A stretch of DNA of 11,697 nt from Nocardioides sp. Lineage in GTDB: Bacteria > Actinomycetota > Actinomycetes > Propionibacteriales > Nocardioidaceae. The stretch spans positions 1-11,697 of the forward strand of contig JAOPXF010000329.1 of the NCBI GenBank assembly GCA_025965295.1, in the 5' to 3' direction. Shown here in pieces: positions 6,150 to 11,697 of this stretch (within the stretch, counting starts at the first letter, position 1; every line of letters starts with the position of its first letter). The position numbers were made by a program, and so were the translations under genes. Below the pieces are notes generated by a model. It had not been told where the DNA came from, made no database searches, and saw nothing but the letters and a program-made list of their open reading frames with translations.

Positions 6150-7085
6150 ATGACCGAGCAGAGCTCCAAGCCCGTCGTCGTCGCGATCGGCAACGACCCC
6201 TTCGACGGGGCACTCGACTTCGCGATCGCCGAGGCGGCCCGGGGAGGCTCCGGACTGCACCTCGTCCATGTCGTCCACGTGGTGCCGAGCGGCCCGGAGC
6301 TGATGCTCGACGACCTGGCCGACGTCACGCTCATCGGGCGGCAGACGCTCCAGGCGGCGGCCGAACGCGCCCACGACCTGCTGCCCGGGGGCATGGTCCT
6401 GACCACCCAGCTCGTCGACGGACCCGTGGTCTCCTCGATCGTGGAGGCCGTGGACAACGCGCGCATGGTCGTGCTCCAGCACCGTGAGCTCGGCCGCCTG
6501 ATGCAGGTCGTGAGCCGCTCCGTCTCCAGCGGCGTGGCCGCCCACGCGCACGTACCGGTCGTCTCCGTGCCCGCCGACTGGACGCCACCCGCTGACGACA
6601 CCCCGGCGACCGTCACGGTGGGTGTCGACGTACCCGCTCGGAGTCGGGCGGTCGTGGCGGCCGCCCTCGCGGAGGCCCGCGCGCGGCACGCCACCCTCCA
6701 GCTGCTGCACACCTGGTCGTTCCCGAACGCCTACGACGACATCATCATGTCTCGCACCCAGGACGACACCTGGGCCCGACGGGCGCGCGCCGAGATCACC
6801 GCCGTGCTCGAGGGGCTCGGGGACGCGGCCGCGGGCGTCCCGGTCCGGATCGAGGCCCGCCACGACCACGCGGCGGACGCCCTGGTCCGCGCCTCCGGGG
6901 AGTCCCAGCTGCTGGTGGTCGGCCGGCACGACGCGCTGATCCCGCTCGGCCCGCACCTCGGGCCCGTGGCCGGGGCGGTGCTGCGCGAGGCCAGGTGCCC
7001 GGTCCTCGTCGTCGACCCCCGGACGCTCCCCGGCCCCGGGTCCCCGACACCGGCGTCCGACCGACTTGCGACCCAGCGCTCGTGA
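6150..7085 (+). CDS. Tandem-domain universal stress protein (UspA superfamily)
   Basis: A 311-residue cytosolic protein with two Usp domains (about residues 8-140 and 154-289), the same layout as mycobacterial tandem Usps. Domain 1 begins PVVVAIGNDPFDGALDFA and ends HVPVVSV. Domain 2 begins VTVGVDVPARSRAVVAAAL and ends CPVLVV. The usual ATP loop is G-x2-G-x9-G-[S/T]. Domain 2 reads G258-x2-D261-x9-G271-P272, and domain 1 has Q110, E113 and R123 at the three glycine positions. Both loops therefore look degenerate and tight ATP binding is doubtful. The role is inferred as stress or dormancy adaptation. The start is supported by GGAGG, and a DosR-type box upstream suggests induction under low oxygen or NO. 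It is monocistronic and converges on the metallopeptidase gene. The last 20 residues are low-complexity. Confidence 0.92.
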   Translation: MTEQSSKPVVVAIGNDPFDGALDFAIAEAARGGSGLHLVHVVHVVPSGPELMLDDLADVTLIGRQTLQAAAERAHDLLPGGMVLTTQLVDGPVVSSIVEAVDNARMVVLQHRELGRLMQVVSRSVSSGVAAHAHVPVVSVPADWTPPADDTPATVTVGVDVPARSRAVVAAALAEARARHATLQLLHTWSFPNAYDDIIMSRTQDDTWARRARAEITAVLEGLGDAAAGVPVRIEARHDHAADALVRASGESQLLVVGRHDALIPLGPHLGPVAGAVLREARCPVLVVDPRTLPGPGSPTPASDRLATQRS

Positions 7086-7101
7086 GCCCGCGCCCAATGA
7101 C

Positions 7102-7115
7102 GCCGGGCGCCCGGC
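7102..7115. terminator. GC palindrome after the universal stress gene
   Basis: GCCGGGCGCCCGGC is a perfect 14-base palindrome 17 bases after the stop at 7085. It could form a short hairpin acting as a T-less terminator. A fully symmetric palindrome loses central pairs to the loop, so confidence is low. Confidence 0.35.
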
Positions 7116-7150
7116 CGGCCCTCGAAGAGCCAGTCGGACGCCCGTCTGTC

Positions 7151-7164
7151 GGGCCTCTCGGCCC
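7151..7164 (-). terminator. Short hairpin downstream of the metallopeptidase gene
   Basis: On the minus strand GGGCC-GAGA-GGCCC forms a perfect five-pair stem with a GNRA-type tetraloop, 12 bases after the metallopeptidase stop. There is no T-run. Confidence 0.35.
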
Positions 7165-7176
7165 CCGGCTACCCGG

Positions 7177-8730
7177 TCAGCGCTTGTGCTTGAACGCGAC
7201 GACCGTGAGGTGGTACTTGCTGCCCTGGTCCTTGGGTCGGCCCTGGCAGGAGTAGTACGTCCGCTCCCAGCAGTTGTAGCGGGTGGAGGCGTTGGCCAGC
7301 GTGATCGTCACGCCCTTCACCTTCTTGCTGCTGAACGGCACCTTGGCCTTGCCGTGACCCTTCTTGTTCAGGTGCACCGCCCGCTTGATCGAGTGGCCGT
7401 GCTTGCGCTTGACGATGATGTACGCCGCCGGCGCCGCCTTGCGGCTGGGCCCGTTCACGACGACCCGGAGCATCCAGCTCTTCTTCTTCAGTGACGCCGT
7501 CGGGTTGACCAGCGCGTTGCGCGAGGACAGGTGGTTGATCGTGAAGGCGGCACCGGCCTTCTTGCGGGCCTGGGTGAGGTGCCAGTGCTTCGCGATCGTG
7601 GCACTCGGCCAGCTCTTGCCCTCCGGGTAGCTGGACCCGGGGGCCGTGTTGCCGGCGGCGTAACGAGCGAAGACACCCTTCAGGCCACCGTGGTGTCGCA
7701 GCACCGACGAGACGGCCTTCATCGAGGACTGGTTCGGGAGCCCGTACGACGCGCCCGCCTTGTTCCAGATCTGGTGGACGGTGTTCTTGCCGAAGTGGCT
7801 GCTGAGGAACTCGAAGAAGGGCCAGTTGCCGTACTGGTTGAAGCCCTGCGGGTTGAAGACGTCGAGCGACGAGCCGGGCTGCTTCACCTGCCCGTAGGGG
7901 AGGTACTGGCGGTTGTCGTTGACGCCGTCGGCGAAGCGCTCCTCCATCCAGGTGGCCGTGGCCTCCATGAACCAGGGGTCCTCGTGGTAGTCGTAGCCGA
8001 ACTGGATGGCGTGGAAGAACTCGTGCGCGGCCGTGACCCGGAGGCTCTGCACCGGCGGGGCGCCGTACTGCGCCTGAGCGAAGTCGTTGTCGAGGACGCA
8101 GTAGCCAGACGCGAGCCACTTGGTGCCGGGCTTGCGGTACTCGGGGGCGCAGTAGCCGTAGAGCCCCTCCGAGCCGAGCTCCTTGAGGTAGACGTCGAAC
8201 TTCTTGTTGCCGCCGCGGTGACGGTCCTTGACCGGCTTGCGGTAGTTGAGCTTGCCGACCTCGAGGTGCCAGACCTGGTTCATGGTCTTGAGGTTCTTCA
8301 TGACCCACGCCTTGCTGGGCGGGGCGTCCGCGGTGCTGGTGACCCAGTGCATGCAGAAGCTGCCCTTGCACTTCCTGACGGCCGGCACGGCGTAGCCGTC
8401 ACCGTTCGGGTCGCTGGCCCCGTCGGTGGGGCGGGCCAGCGCGCGGTGGGCCTGCTGGCGCTGGGTGGTGTCGAGGGAGGGGAGCGAGACGAAGAGGTCG
8501 CGGAGCGCCAGGGTGGCCTCCACCCGCTTCGCGGTGCCGTTGTCCGCCTTGCCCGAGAGAATGTCCTGTGCCCTGCTGAGGGCCTGGCCTGCCTGGCGAG
8601 CCGCGAGATCCTGCCCGGCGGAGGTGTCCGGCGTGGACTTCCCTCCGTCGGTCGCGGACGATGTCGCAACCGACATCACAGACAGGGCCATGCCCATGGC
8701 GACCGCGGTGGCGGCGATGGAACGACGCAT
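7177..8730 (-). CDS. Secreted HEXXH zinc metallopeptidase (MXAN_6640-like)
   Basis: A 517-residue exported protein. Residues 1-27 are a Sec signal peptide: basic MRRS, a hydrophobic core to about residue 20, then small residues with likely cleavage near SSA-TDG. A helical proregion-like stretch (30-105) is followed by the catalytic domain. HEFFH at 236-240 supplies two zinc ligands and the catalytic Glu; PWFMEATATWMEE (252-264) supplies the likely third Glu ligand (E256). The C-terminal part (about 390-517) is lysine-rich, predicted beta, and holds a Cys pair (CWERTYYSC); it may be an adhesion or wall-binding domain. Calcium-like DPNGDG occurs at 108-113. The nearest family I can name is the MXAN_6640-type putative metalloproteases; proteolysis itself is inferred. 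The frame is open to 8841, but I chose ATG 8730 because AGGGG precedes it and the signal peptide begins there. Confidence 0.87.
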   Translation of the reverse strand: MRRSIAATAVAMGMALSVMSVATSSATDGGKSTPDTSAGQDLAARQAGQALSRAQDILSGKADNGTAKRVEATLALRDLFVSLPSLDTTQRQQAHRALARPTDGASDPNGDGYAVPAVRKCKGSFCMHWVTSTADAPPSKAWVMKNLKTMNQVWHLEVGKLNYRKPVKDRHRGGNKKFDVYLKELGSEGLYGYCAPEYRKPGTKWLASGYCVLDNDFAQAQYGAPPVQSLRVTAAHEFFHAIQFGYDYHEDPWFMEATATWMEERFADGVNDNRQYLPYGQVKQPGSSLDVFNPQGFNQYGNWPFFEFLSSHFGKNTVHQIWNKAGASYGLPNQSSMKAVSSVLRHHGGLKGVFARYAAGNTAPGSSYPEGKSWPSATIAKHWHLTQARKKAGAAFTINHLSSRNALVNPTASLKKKSWMLRVVVNGPSRKAAPAAYIIVKRKHGHSIKRAVHLNKKGHGKAKVPFSSKKVKGVTITLANASTRYNCWERTYYSCQGRPKDQGSKYHLTVVAFKHKR

Positions 8731-8734
8731 GATT

Positions 8735-8739
8735 CCCCT
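8735..8739 (-). promoter_or_regulatory. Ribosome binding site AGGGG of the metallopeptidase gene
   Basis: On the minus strand AAAGGGGAATC directly precedes ATG 8730. This purine-rich site and the signal peptide just after it decide the start over the upstream in-frame start codon at 8841. Confidence 0.65.
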
Positions 8740-8831
8740 TTGCTGGTGAGTGACCCGTGGTCCGAGTCGTGACGGACGCCGAGTGGCGCGCCGTACGGGT
8801 TCCTTGCGAGCCTGCCCAGGTCGGCCGTCCC

Positions 8832-8856
8832 CCCAAACCATCGGCGCCGAATTGGG
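8832..8856 (-). terminator. Possible terminator of the nucleotidyltransferase gene
   Basis: CCCAA and TTGGG arms (8832-8836, 8852-8856) enclose the 10-base palindrome TCGGCGCCGA (8841-8850), directly after the TGA at 8857-8859 on the minus strand. The palindrome could equally be an operator for the metallopeptidase promoter. The 8731-8856 gap shows no convincing -35/-10 pair on the minus strand. Confidence 0.3.
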
Positions 8857-9255
8857 TCAACCCGTCGCGGAGATCTTCTCGATCAGTGCGGTGGTGGAGA
8901 TGGCCGGAGTACGCGGCAGGTAGACGACCTCGCAGATGTCCTCGAACTCGTCGAAGCGGCCGGCCCAGTCGTCGCCCATGACGAGCACGTCGGCACCGAA
9001 CCGCTGGATGTAGTCGCGCTTGAGCTCGAGGCTCTCCTCGACGAAGACCTCGTCGACCGCCTTGAGCGCGGCGACGATCGCGAGTCGCTCCCCCTCGCTG
9101 AAGACCGGCTCGCGGCCCTTCTTGCGAAGGTTGAGCGCATCGGCCGAGACGCCGACGACCAGACGGTCGCCGAGCGCCGCGGCCCGCTCGATCACCCGGA
9201 GGTGGCCGACGTGGAAGACGTCGAACGTGCCGAAGGTGATGACGGTGCGCGACAT
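8857..9255 (-). CDS. TagD-like cytidylyltransferase/adenylyltransferase family protein
   Basis: A 132-residue single-domain nucleotidyltransferase, close to the 129-130 residues usual for glycerol-3-phosphate cytidylyltransferase (TagD). TVITFGTFDVFHVGHLRVI carries the HxGH signature (H15-x-G-H18). Mid-protein SEGERL and DVLVMGDDW match the family, and RTPAISTT (115-122) matches the second nucleotide-binding signature RTxGISTT, with Ala replacing Gly. It should join a phosphorylated small molecule to CMP (or AMP) with release of pyrophosphate. Glycerol-3-phosphate to CDP-glycerol is the best analogy, but other polyol or sugar phosphates are possible. ATG 9255 gives MSRTVITFGTFD, the normal family N-terminus; ATG 9264 would add three residues. 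Neither has a clear Shine-Dalgarno, so translation may be leaderless. It is divergent from the DUF445 gene across about 60 bases. No wall teichoic acid genes are next to it. Confidence 0.88.
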   Translation of the reverse strand: MSRTVITFGTFDVFHVGHLRVIERAAALGDRLVVGVSADALNLRKKGREPVFSEGERLAIVAALKAVDEVFVEESLELKRDYIQRFGADVLVMGDDWAGRFDEFEDICEVVYLPRTPAISTTALIEKISATG

Positions 9256-9317
9256 GCGGGGCATTCTGGCATGCGCGCTGCCGAGGCTCGACGCCGTGTG
9301 GGGGACAATCGCGTCCG

Positions 9318-10577
9318 ATGGCCACCTCGATGATCACCTCCGACCCCGCCGCCGACGAGGGGCGCCGTCGCGGCCTGCGCCGGATGCGCACGCTCGCCGT
9401 GTCGCTGCTCGGCTTCGCCGCCGTGGTGTACGTCGCCACCCTCGACCGGGACGGCTTCCTGGGCTACGTCAACGCCGGAGCCGAGGCCTCGATGGTCGGC
9501 GCGATCGCCGACTGGTTCGCGGTCACGGCTCTGTTCAAGCACCCGCTCGGCCTGCCGATCCCGCACACCGCCCTGATCCCGAAGCGCAAGGACGACCTCG
9601 GGAGGGGCCTGCAGGAGTTCGTCGGCGAGAACTTCCTCCAGGAGGACATCATCCGCGACCGGATCGGGGTCGCGACGATCTCGGAGCGGGTGGGGCGCTG
9701 GCTCTCGGACCCCGCCAACGCCCGGCGCGTCGTGGACGAGGTCTCGGACGTCGCGTCCATCGGGCTCGGCAAGGTCCGCGACGAGCACGTGGCCGACCTG
9801 GTGGGCCAGGCCCTGGTGCCGCGCTTCCGCGAGGAGCCGATCTCGCCGCTGCTCGGGGGGATGCTCGGTGAGATGGTCCGCGACGACCTGCACCACGGGC
9901 TCGTCGACCTCGCCCTCGAGGAGCTGCACGAGTGGCTCCGGGAGAATCCCGACACCGTCGCCGAGATCCTCGGCGAGCGCGCGCCGTGGTGGGCGCCGCC
10001 ACGTCTCAACGAGGCGGTCACCGACCGGGTGAACCGCGAGCTGGTGCGCTGGGTCGGCGACATCCGCGACGATCCCCACCACCACGCCCGCCGGGCGTTC
10101 GACTCCATGCTCGCCCAGCTCGCGCGCGACCTGCTGGAGAGCCCCGACACCCAGCAGCGCACCGAGCGGCTCAAGGAGCGGATCCTCGACCACCCCCAGG
10201 TCGTCGCGTCCAGCATCTCGCTCTGGAATGCGCTGCGCCGCGCCCTCCAGAGCTCGCTCAAGGACCCCGAGGGGGCCGTCCGCGAGCGGCTGCTCACCGA
10301 GGTGTGCCGCTTCGCCGAGCGGCTGCTGGCGGAGGAGGACCTGCGCCGCCGGCTCGACGGGATCGCCGCGGACGTCGCGGTCTTCGCGGTCGACCGCTAC
10401 GGCACCGAGGTGACCGCGGTGATCACCCACACGATCGAGCGCTGGGACGGCAAGGAGGCCGCCCGGCGCATCGAGCTGCACGTCGGTCGCGACCTGCAGT
10501 TCATCCGGATCAACGGCACCATCGTGGGTGGCCTGGTCGGCGTGCTCATCCACACCGTGAGCGTCCTCGTCGCGTGA
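9318..10577 (+). CDS. DUF445 family membrane-anchored protein (YjiN/YheB-like)
   Basis: A 419-residue protein of the DUF445 family, whose function is unknown. It has one N-terminal membrane segment (TLAVSLLGFAAVVYVATL, about 25-42), then the family signature AEASMVGAIADWFAVTALF and HPLGLPIPHTALIPKRKDDLG (about 54-95). A long, charged, mostly helical middle follows. The family C-terminus GRDLQFIRINGTIVGGLVG runs into a second hydrophobic segment at the extreme end. Both ends therefore contact the membrane with a large soluble helical region between, as is usual for the family. ATG 9318 is nine bases after GACAAT (9304-9309), which resembles a -10 element, so a near-leaderless transcript is possible; an in-frame ATG also occurs at 9330. 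The S4 gene follows after 20 bases, probably in one transcript. Confidence 0.93.
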   Translation: MATSMITSDPAADEGRRRGLRRMRTLAVSLLGFAAVVYVATLDRDGFLGYVNAGAEASMVGAIADWFAVTALFKHPLGLPIPHTALIPKRKDDLGRGLQEFVGENFLQEDIIRDRIGVATISERVGRWLSDPANARRVVDEVSDVASIGLGKVRDEHVADLVGQALVPRFREEPISPLLGGMLGEMVRDDLHHGLVDLALEELHEWLRENPDTVAEILGERAPWWAPPRLNEAVTDRVNRELVRWVGDIRDDPHHHARRAFDSMLAQLARDLLESPDTQQRTERLKERILDHPQVVASSISLWNALRRALQSSLKDPEGAVRERLLTEVCRFAERLLAEEDLRRRLDGIAADVAVFAVDRYGTEVTAVITHTIERWDGKEAARRIELHVGRDLQFIRINGTIVGGLVGVLIHTVSVLVA

Positions 10578-10597
10578 GCGGCTGCGAGACTGTCCGC

Positions 10598-10843
10598 ATG
10601 AGCCAGCCGATCGACGTAGCCATCCGCGACGAGTCCATCCGGCTGGGGCAGTTCCTCAAGCTGGCGAACCTGGTCGAGACCGGCGCCGAGGCCAAGCCGC
10701 TGGTGGCAGGGGGCGCCGTCCTGGTCAACGGCGAGGTCGAGACCCGTCGCGGCCGCCAGCTCGTGCGGGGCGACGTGGTCACCCTGGGTGGCCTCTCGGC
10801 CCGCGTCGCCGACGAGAGCGCCGGCGACGACCTCCCCTGGTGA
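10598..10843 (+). CDS. Small S4-domain RNA-binding protein (YbcJ/YaaA-like)
   Basis: An 81-residue protein made almost wholly of one S4 fold: IRLGQFLKLANLVETGAEAK (14-33) followed by LVAGGAVLVNGEVETRRGRQ and LVRGDVV. The LGQFLKLA…GAEAK…G.V.VNGE..TRRG.. spacing is that of the stand-alone S4 proteins, thought to bind structured RNA such as rRNA or tRNA. The specific target is not known. The acidic tail ADESAGDDLPW is typical of small actinobacterial versions. ATG 10598 begins the conserved region closely; the Shine-Dalgarno is weak, but the gene lies 20 bases after DUF445 and is probably co-transcribed. Its TGA (10841-10843) is part of a shared terminator stem. Confidence 0.88.
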   Translation: MSQPIDVAIRDESIRLGQFLKLANLVETGAEAKPLVAGGAVLVNGEVETRRGRQLVRGDVVTLGGLSARVADESAGDDLPW

Positions 10844-10865
10844 CCCGCCACTTTCGGGCGGGTCA
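10841..10865. terminator. Bidirectional terminator between the S4 and FKBP genes
   Basis: TGACCCGCC (10841-10849) pairs perfectly with GGCGGGTCA (10857-10865), a nine-pair stem around the seven-base loop ACTTTCG. The left arm includes the stop codon of the S4 gene, and the right arm ends four bases before the stop of the convergent FKBP gene. It can therefore form in both transcripts. Confidence 0.65.
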
Positions 10866-10869
10866 GCGG

Positions 10870-11238
10870 TCAGCTGACGGCGAGCAGGTCCACGACGAAG
10901 ATCAGGGTCTCGCCGGGCTTGATGACGCCGCCGGCACCGCGGTCGCCGTACCCGAGGTGCGGCGGGATGACGAGCTGGCGACGGCCGCCGACCTTCATGC
11001 CCTGGACGCCCTGGTCCCAGCCGGAGATGACCTGGCCGATGCCGAGGCGGAACTGCAGCGGCTCGCCGCGGTTGTACGACGCGTCGAACTCCTCGCCGGT
11101 CGAGTGCGCCACGCCCACGTAGTGGACCGACACGGTGTTCCCGGCGGCGGCCTCGGCGCCGTCACCCTCGGTGACGTCGGTGACGACCAGGTCGGTCGGC
11201 GGCTCGGGGTCGAAGAAGTCGATCTCGGGCTTGTCCAT
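10870..11238 (-). CDS. FKBP-type peptidyl-prolyl cis-trans isomerase
   Basis: A 122-residue cytosolic single-domain FKBP with no signal peptide. Active-site residues of the FKBP12 pocket are all present in order: Y40, F51-D52, F63, V70-I71, W74, Y97 and F114. Recognisable blocks are VSVHYVGV, EEFDASY, QVISGWDQGVQGMKVGGRR, IPPHLGYGDRGAGGVI and LIFVVDLL. It should catalyse prolyl isomerization during protein folding and could bind macrolides such as FK506. A short acidic N-terminal extension (DFFDPEPP) precedes the domain, as in other actinobacterial small FKBPs. ATG 11238 has GAGGA about ten bases upstream. The gene is convergent with the S4 gene and downstream of the CBS gene on the same strand, separated by 69 bases. 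Confidence 0.95.
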   Translation of the reverse strand: MDKPEIDFFDPEPPTDLVVTDVTEGDGAEAAAGNTVSVHYVGVAHSTGEEFDASYNRGEPLQFRLGIGQVISGWDQGVQGMKVGGRRQLVIPPHLGYGDRGAGGVIKPGETLIFVVDLLAVS

Positions 11239-11276
11239 GGTGGCGGTGTCCTCACGTGGTCGGGATGTGCCCGTCC

Positions 11277-11282
11277 ACGATA
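11277..11282 (-). promoter_or_regulatory. Possible -10 element for the FKBP gene
   Basis: TATCGT on the minus strand fits the actinobacterial TAnnnT -10 pattern and would start transcription about 30 bases before the FKBP ATG. No good -35 is seen 17 bases further upstream, so this is tentative. Confidence 0.3.
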
Positions 11283-11307
11283 GCGAGCGAGGCCGCGCGT
11301 GCCTGCC

Positions 11308-11697
11308 TCAGGTCTGGTGGACGTAGCTGTCGAGCTGGTCGCGCTCGAACTCCAGCTGGTCGATCCGGTGCTTCACCACGTCGCCGATGCTGATGATGCC
11401 GGCGATGTTGCCGTCCTTGACGACGGGAACGTGCCGGATGCGACGCTCGGTCATCGTCTTCATCAGGTCGTCGAGCAGGCTGTTCTCGTCGCACGTCTCG
11501 ACGACGGCGGTCATGATCGTGCCCACGGTCCCGTCGAGCACCGCGTCGTCACTGTGCAGGCGGCGCACGACGTCGCGCTCGCTGACGATGCCGTCGAGCG
11601 ACGTGCCGTCGGAGCTGACGATCAGCGCGCCGACGTTGGGCTCGGCGAGGAGGGAGATCAGCTCCCGGACGCTCGCCTCGGGCTTGATCGTGATCAC
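11308..11697 (-). CDS. CBS-domain-pair protein; 5' end cut by window edge
   Basis: At least 129 residues with two CBS motifs. The first (about residues 1-52 of the visible part) has VRELISLLAEPNVGALIVS and GIVSERDVVRRL. The second (about 58-112) has IMTAVVETCDENSLLDDLMKTM, RHVPVV and IAGIISIGDVVKHRI. A helical tail follows (DQLEFERDQLDSYV). Stand-alone CBS pairs usually bind adenosyl ligands (AMP, ATP, SAM) and act as energy or redox sensors; which ligand applies here is unknown. The apparent GTG start at the very edge is probably just an internal Val codon (VITIKPEASV). Relatives usually have 12-18 more residues before it, so I treat the gene as incomplete. It is on the same strand as the FKBP gene; no strong terminator is seen in the 69-base gap. 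Confidence 0.88.
   Translation of the reverse strand: MITIKPEASVRELISLLAEPNVGALIVSSDGTSLDGIVSERDVVRRLHSDDAVLDGTVGTIMTAVVETCDENSLLDDLMKTMTERRIRHVPVVKDGNIAGIISIGDVVKHRIDQLEFERDQLDSYVHQT

Noticed and set aside
7531..8772. A 413-codon plus-strand open frame opposite the metallopeptidase
   Set aside because: Val/Leu/Arg-rich antisense reading of a gene that has a signal peptide, HEXXH and a Shine-Dalgarno.
8731..8841. N-terminal extension of the metallopeptidase to the start codon at 8841
   Set aside because: It would place 37 Arg-rich residues ahead of a good signal peptide, and AGGGG fits ATG 8730.
9265..9317. Operator or promoter elements between the divergent nucleotidyltransferase and DUF445 genes
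   Set aside because: Only GACAAT at 9304-9309 resembles a -10; no -35 partner and no convincing dyad, so not listed as a feature.
9192..10553. A 453-codon minus-strand open frame opposite DUF445
   Set aside because: Antisense shadow of a gene with clear DUF445 signatures at both ends; no recognisable domain of its own.

Overview
The window is very GC-rich, with GTG/ATG starts, tightly overlapping genes and protein families typical of high-GC Gram-positive bacteria. It most likely comes from an actinomycete chromosome. A Nocardioides-like member of the Propionibacteriales is my inference from family content and cannot be proven from this sequence alone. I see no tRNA, rRNA, CRISPR array, insertion sequence or phage gene. 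Coding is dense and no gene-free gap exceeds about 150 bases.

Layout, left to right. (1) Positions 1-989 hold the 3' part of a zinc-dependent, formaldehyde-dehydrogenase-like alcohol dehydrogenase. It is interrupted by an in-frame TGA at 102-104, inside its structural zinc loop, and a strong hairpin follows it at 1031-1060. (2) Positions about 1088-5104 hold four glycosyltransferase genes on the + strand. Three have GT-B features and one is GT-A/family 2, and consecutive genes overlap by 16, 4 and 4 bases. This looks like one translationally coupled operon that builds or decorates a glycan or glycolipid of unknown identity. (3) Positions 5171-6007 (- strand) encode a CREST/alkaline-ceramidase-like membrane hydrolase. 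It is divergent from a tandem-domain universal stress protein (6150-7085, +). Their shared 142-base promoter region contains a perfect GGGAC-N4-GTCCC palindrome at 6072-6085 that matches the core of the DosR/DevR dormancy-regulator box.

(4) Positions 7177-8730 (-) encode a secreted HEXXH metallopeptidase. (5) A small TagD-like nucleotidyltransferase (8857-9255, -) is divergent from a DUF445 membrane-anchored protein (9318-10577, +), which is followed closely by a small S4-domain RNA-binding protein (10598-10843, +). (6) An FKBP-type prolyl isomerase (10870-11238, -) converges on the S4 gene across a 9-bp perfect stem that forms a shared terminator candidate. A CBS-pair protein (11308 to the window end, -) is cut by the right edge.

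The two most coherent biological stories are the four-gene glycosyltransferase operon, whose product is unknown, and the stress/hypoxia-type control suggested for the universal stress protein. I found no clear evidence of a wholly new defence or mobile system; most of the right half is ordinary actinobacterial housekeeping.
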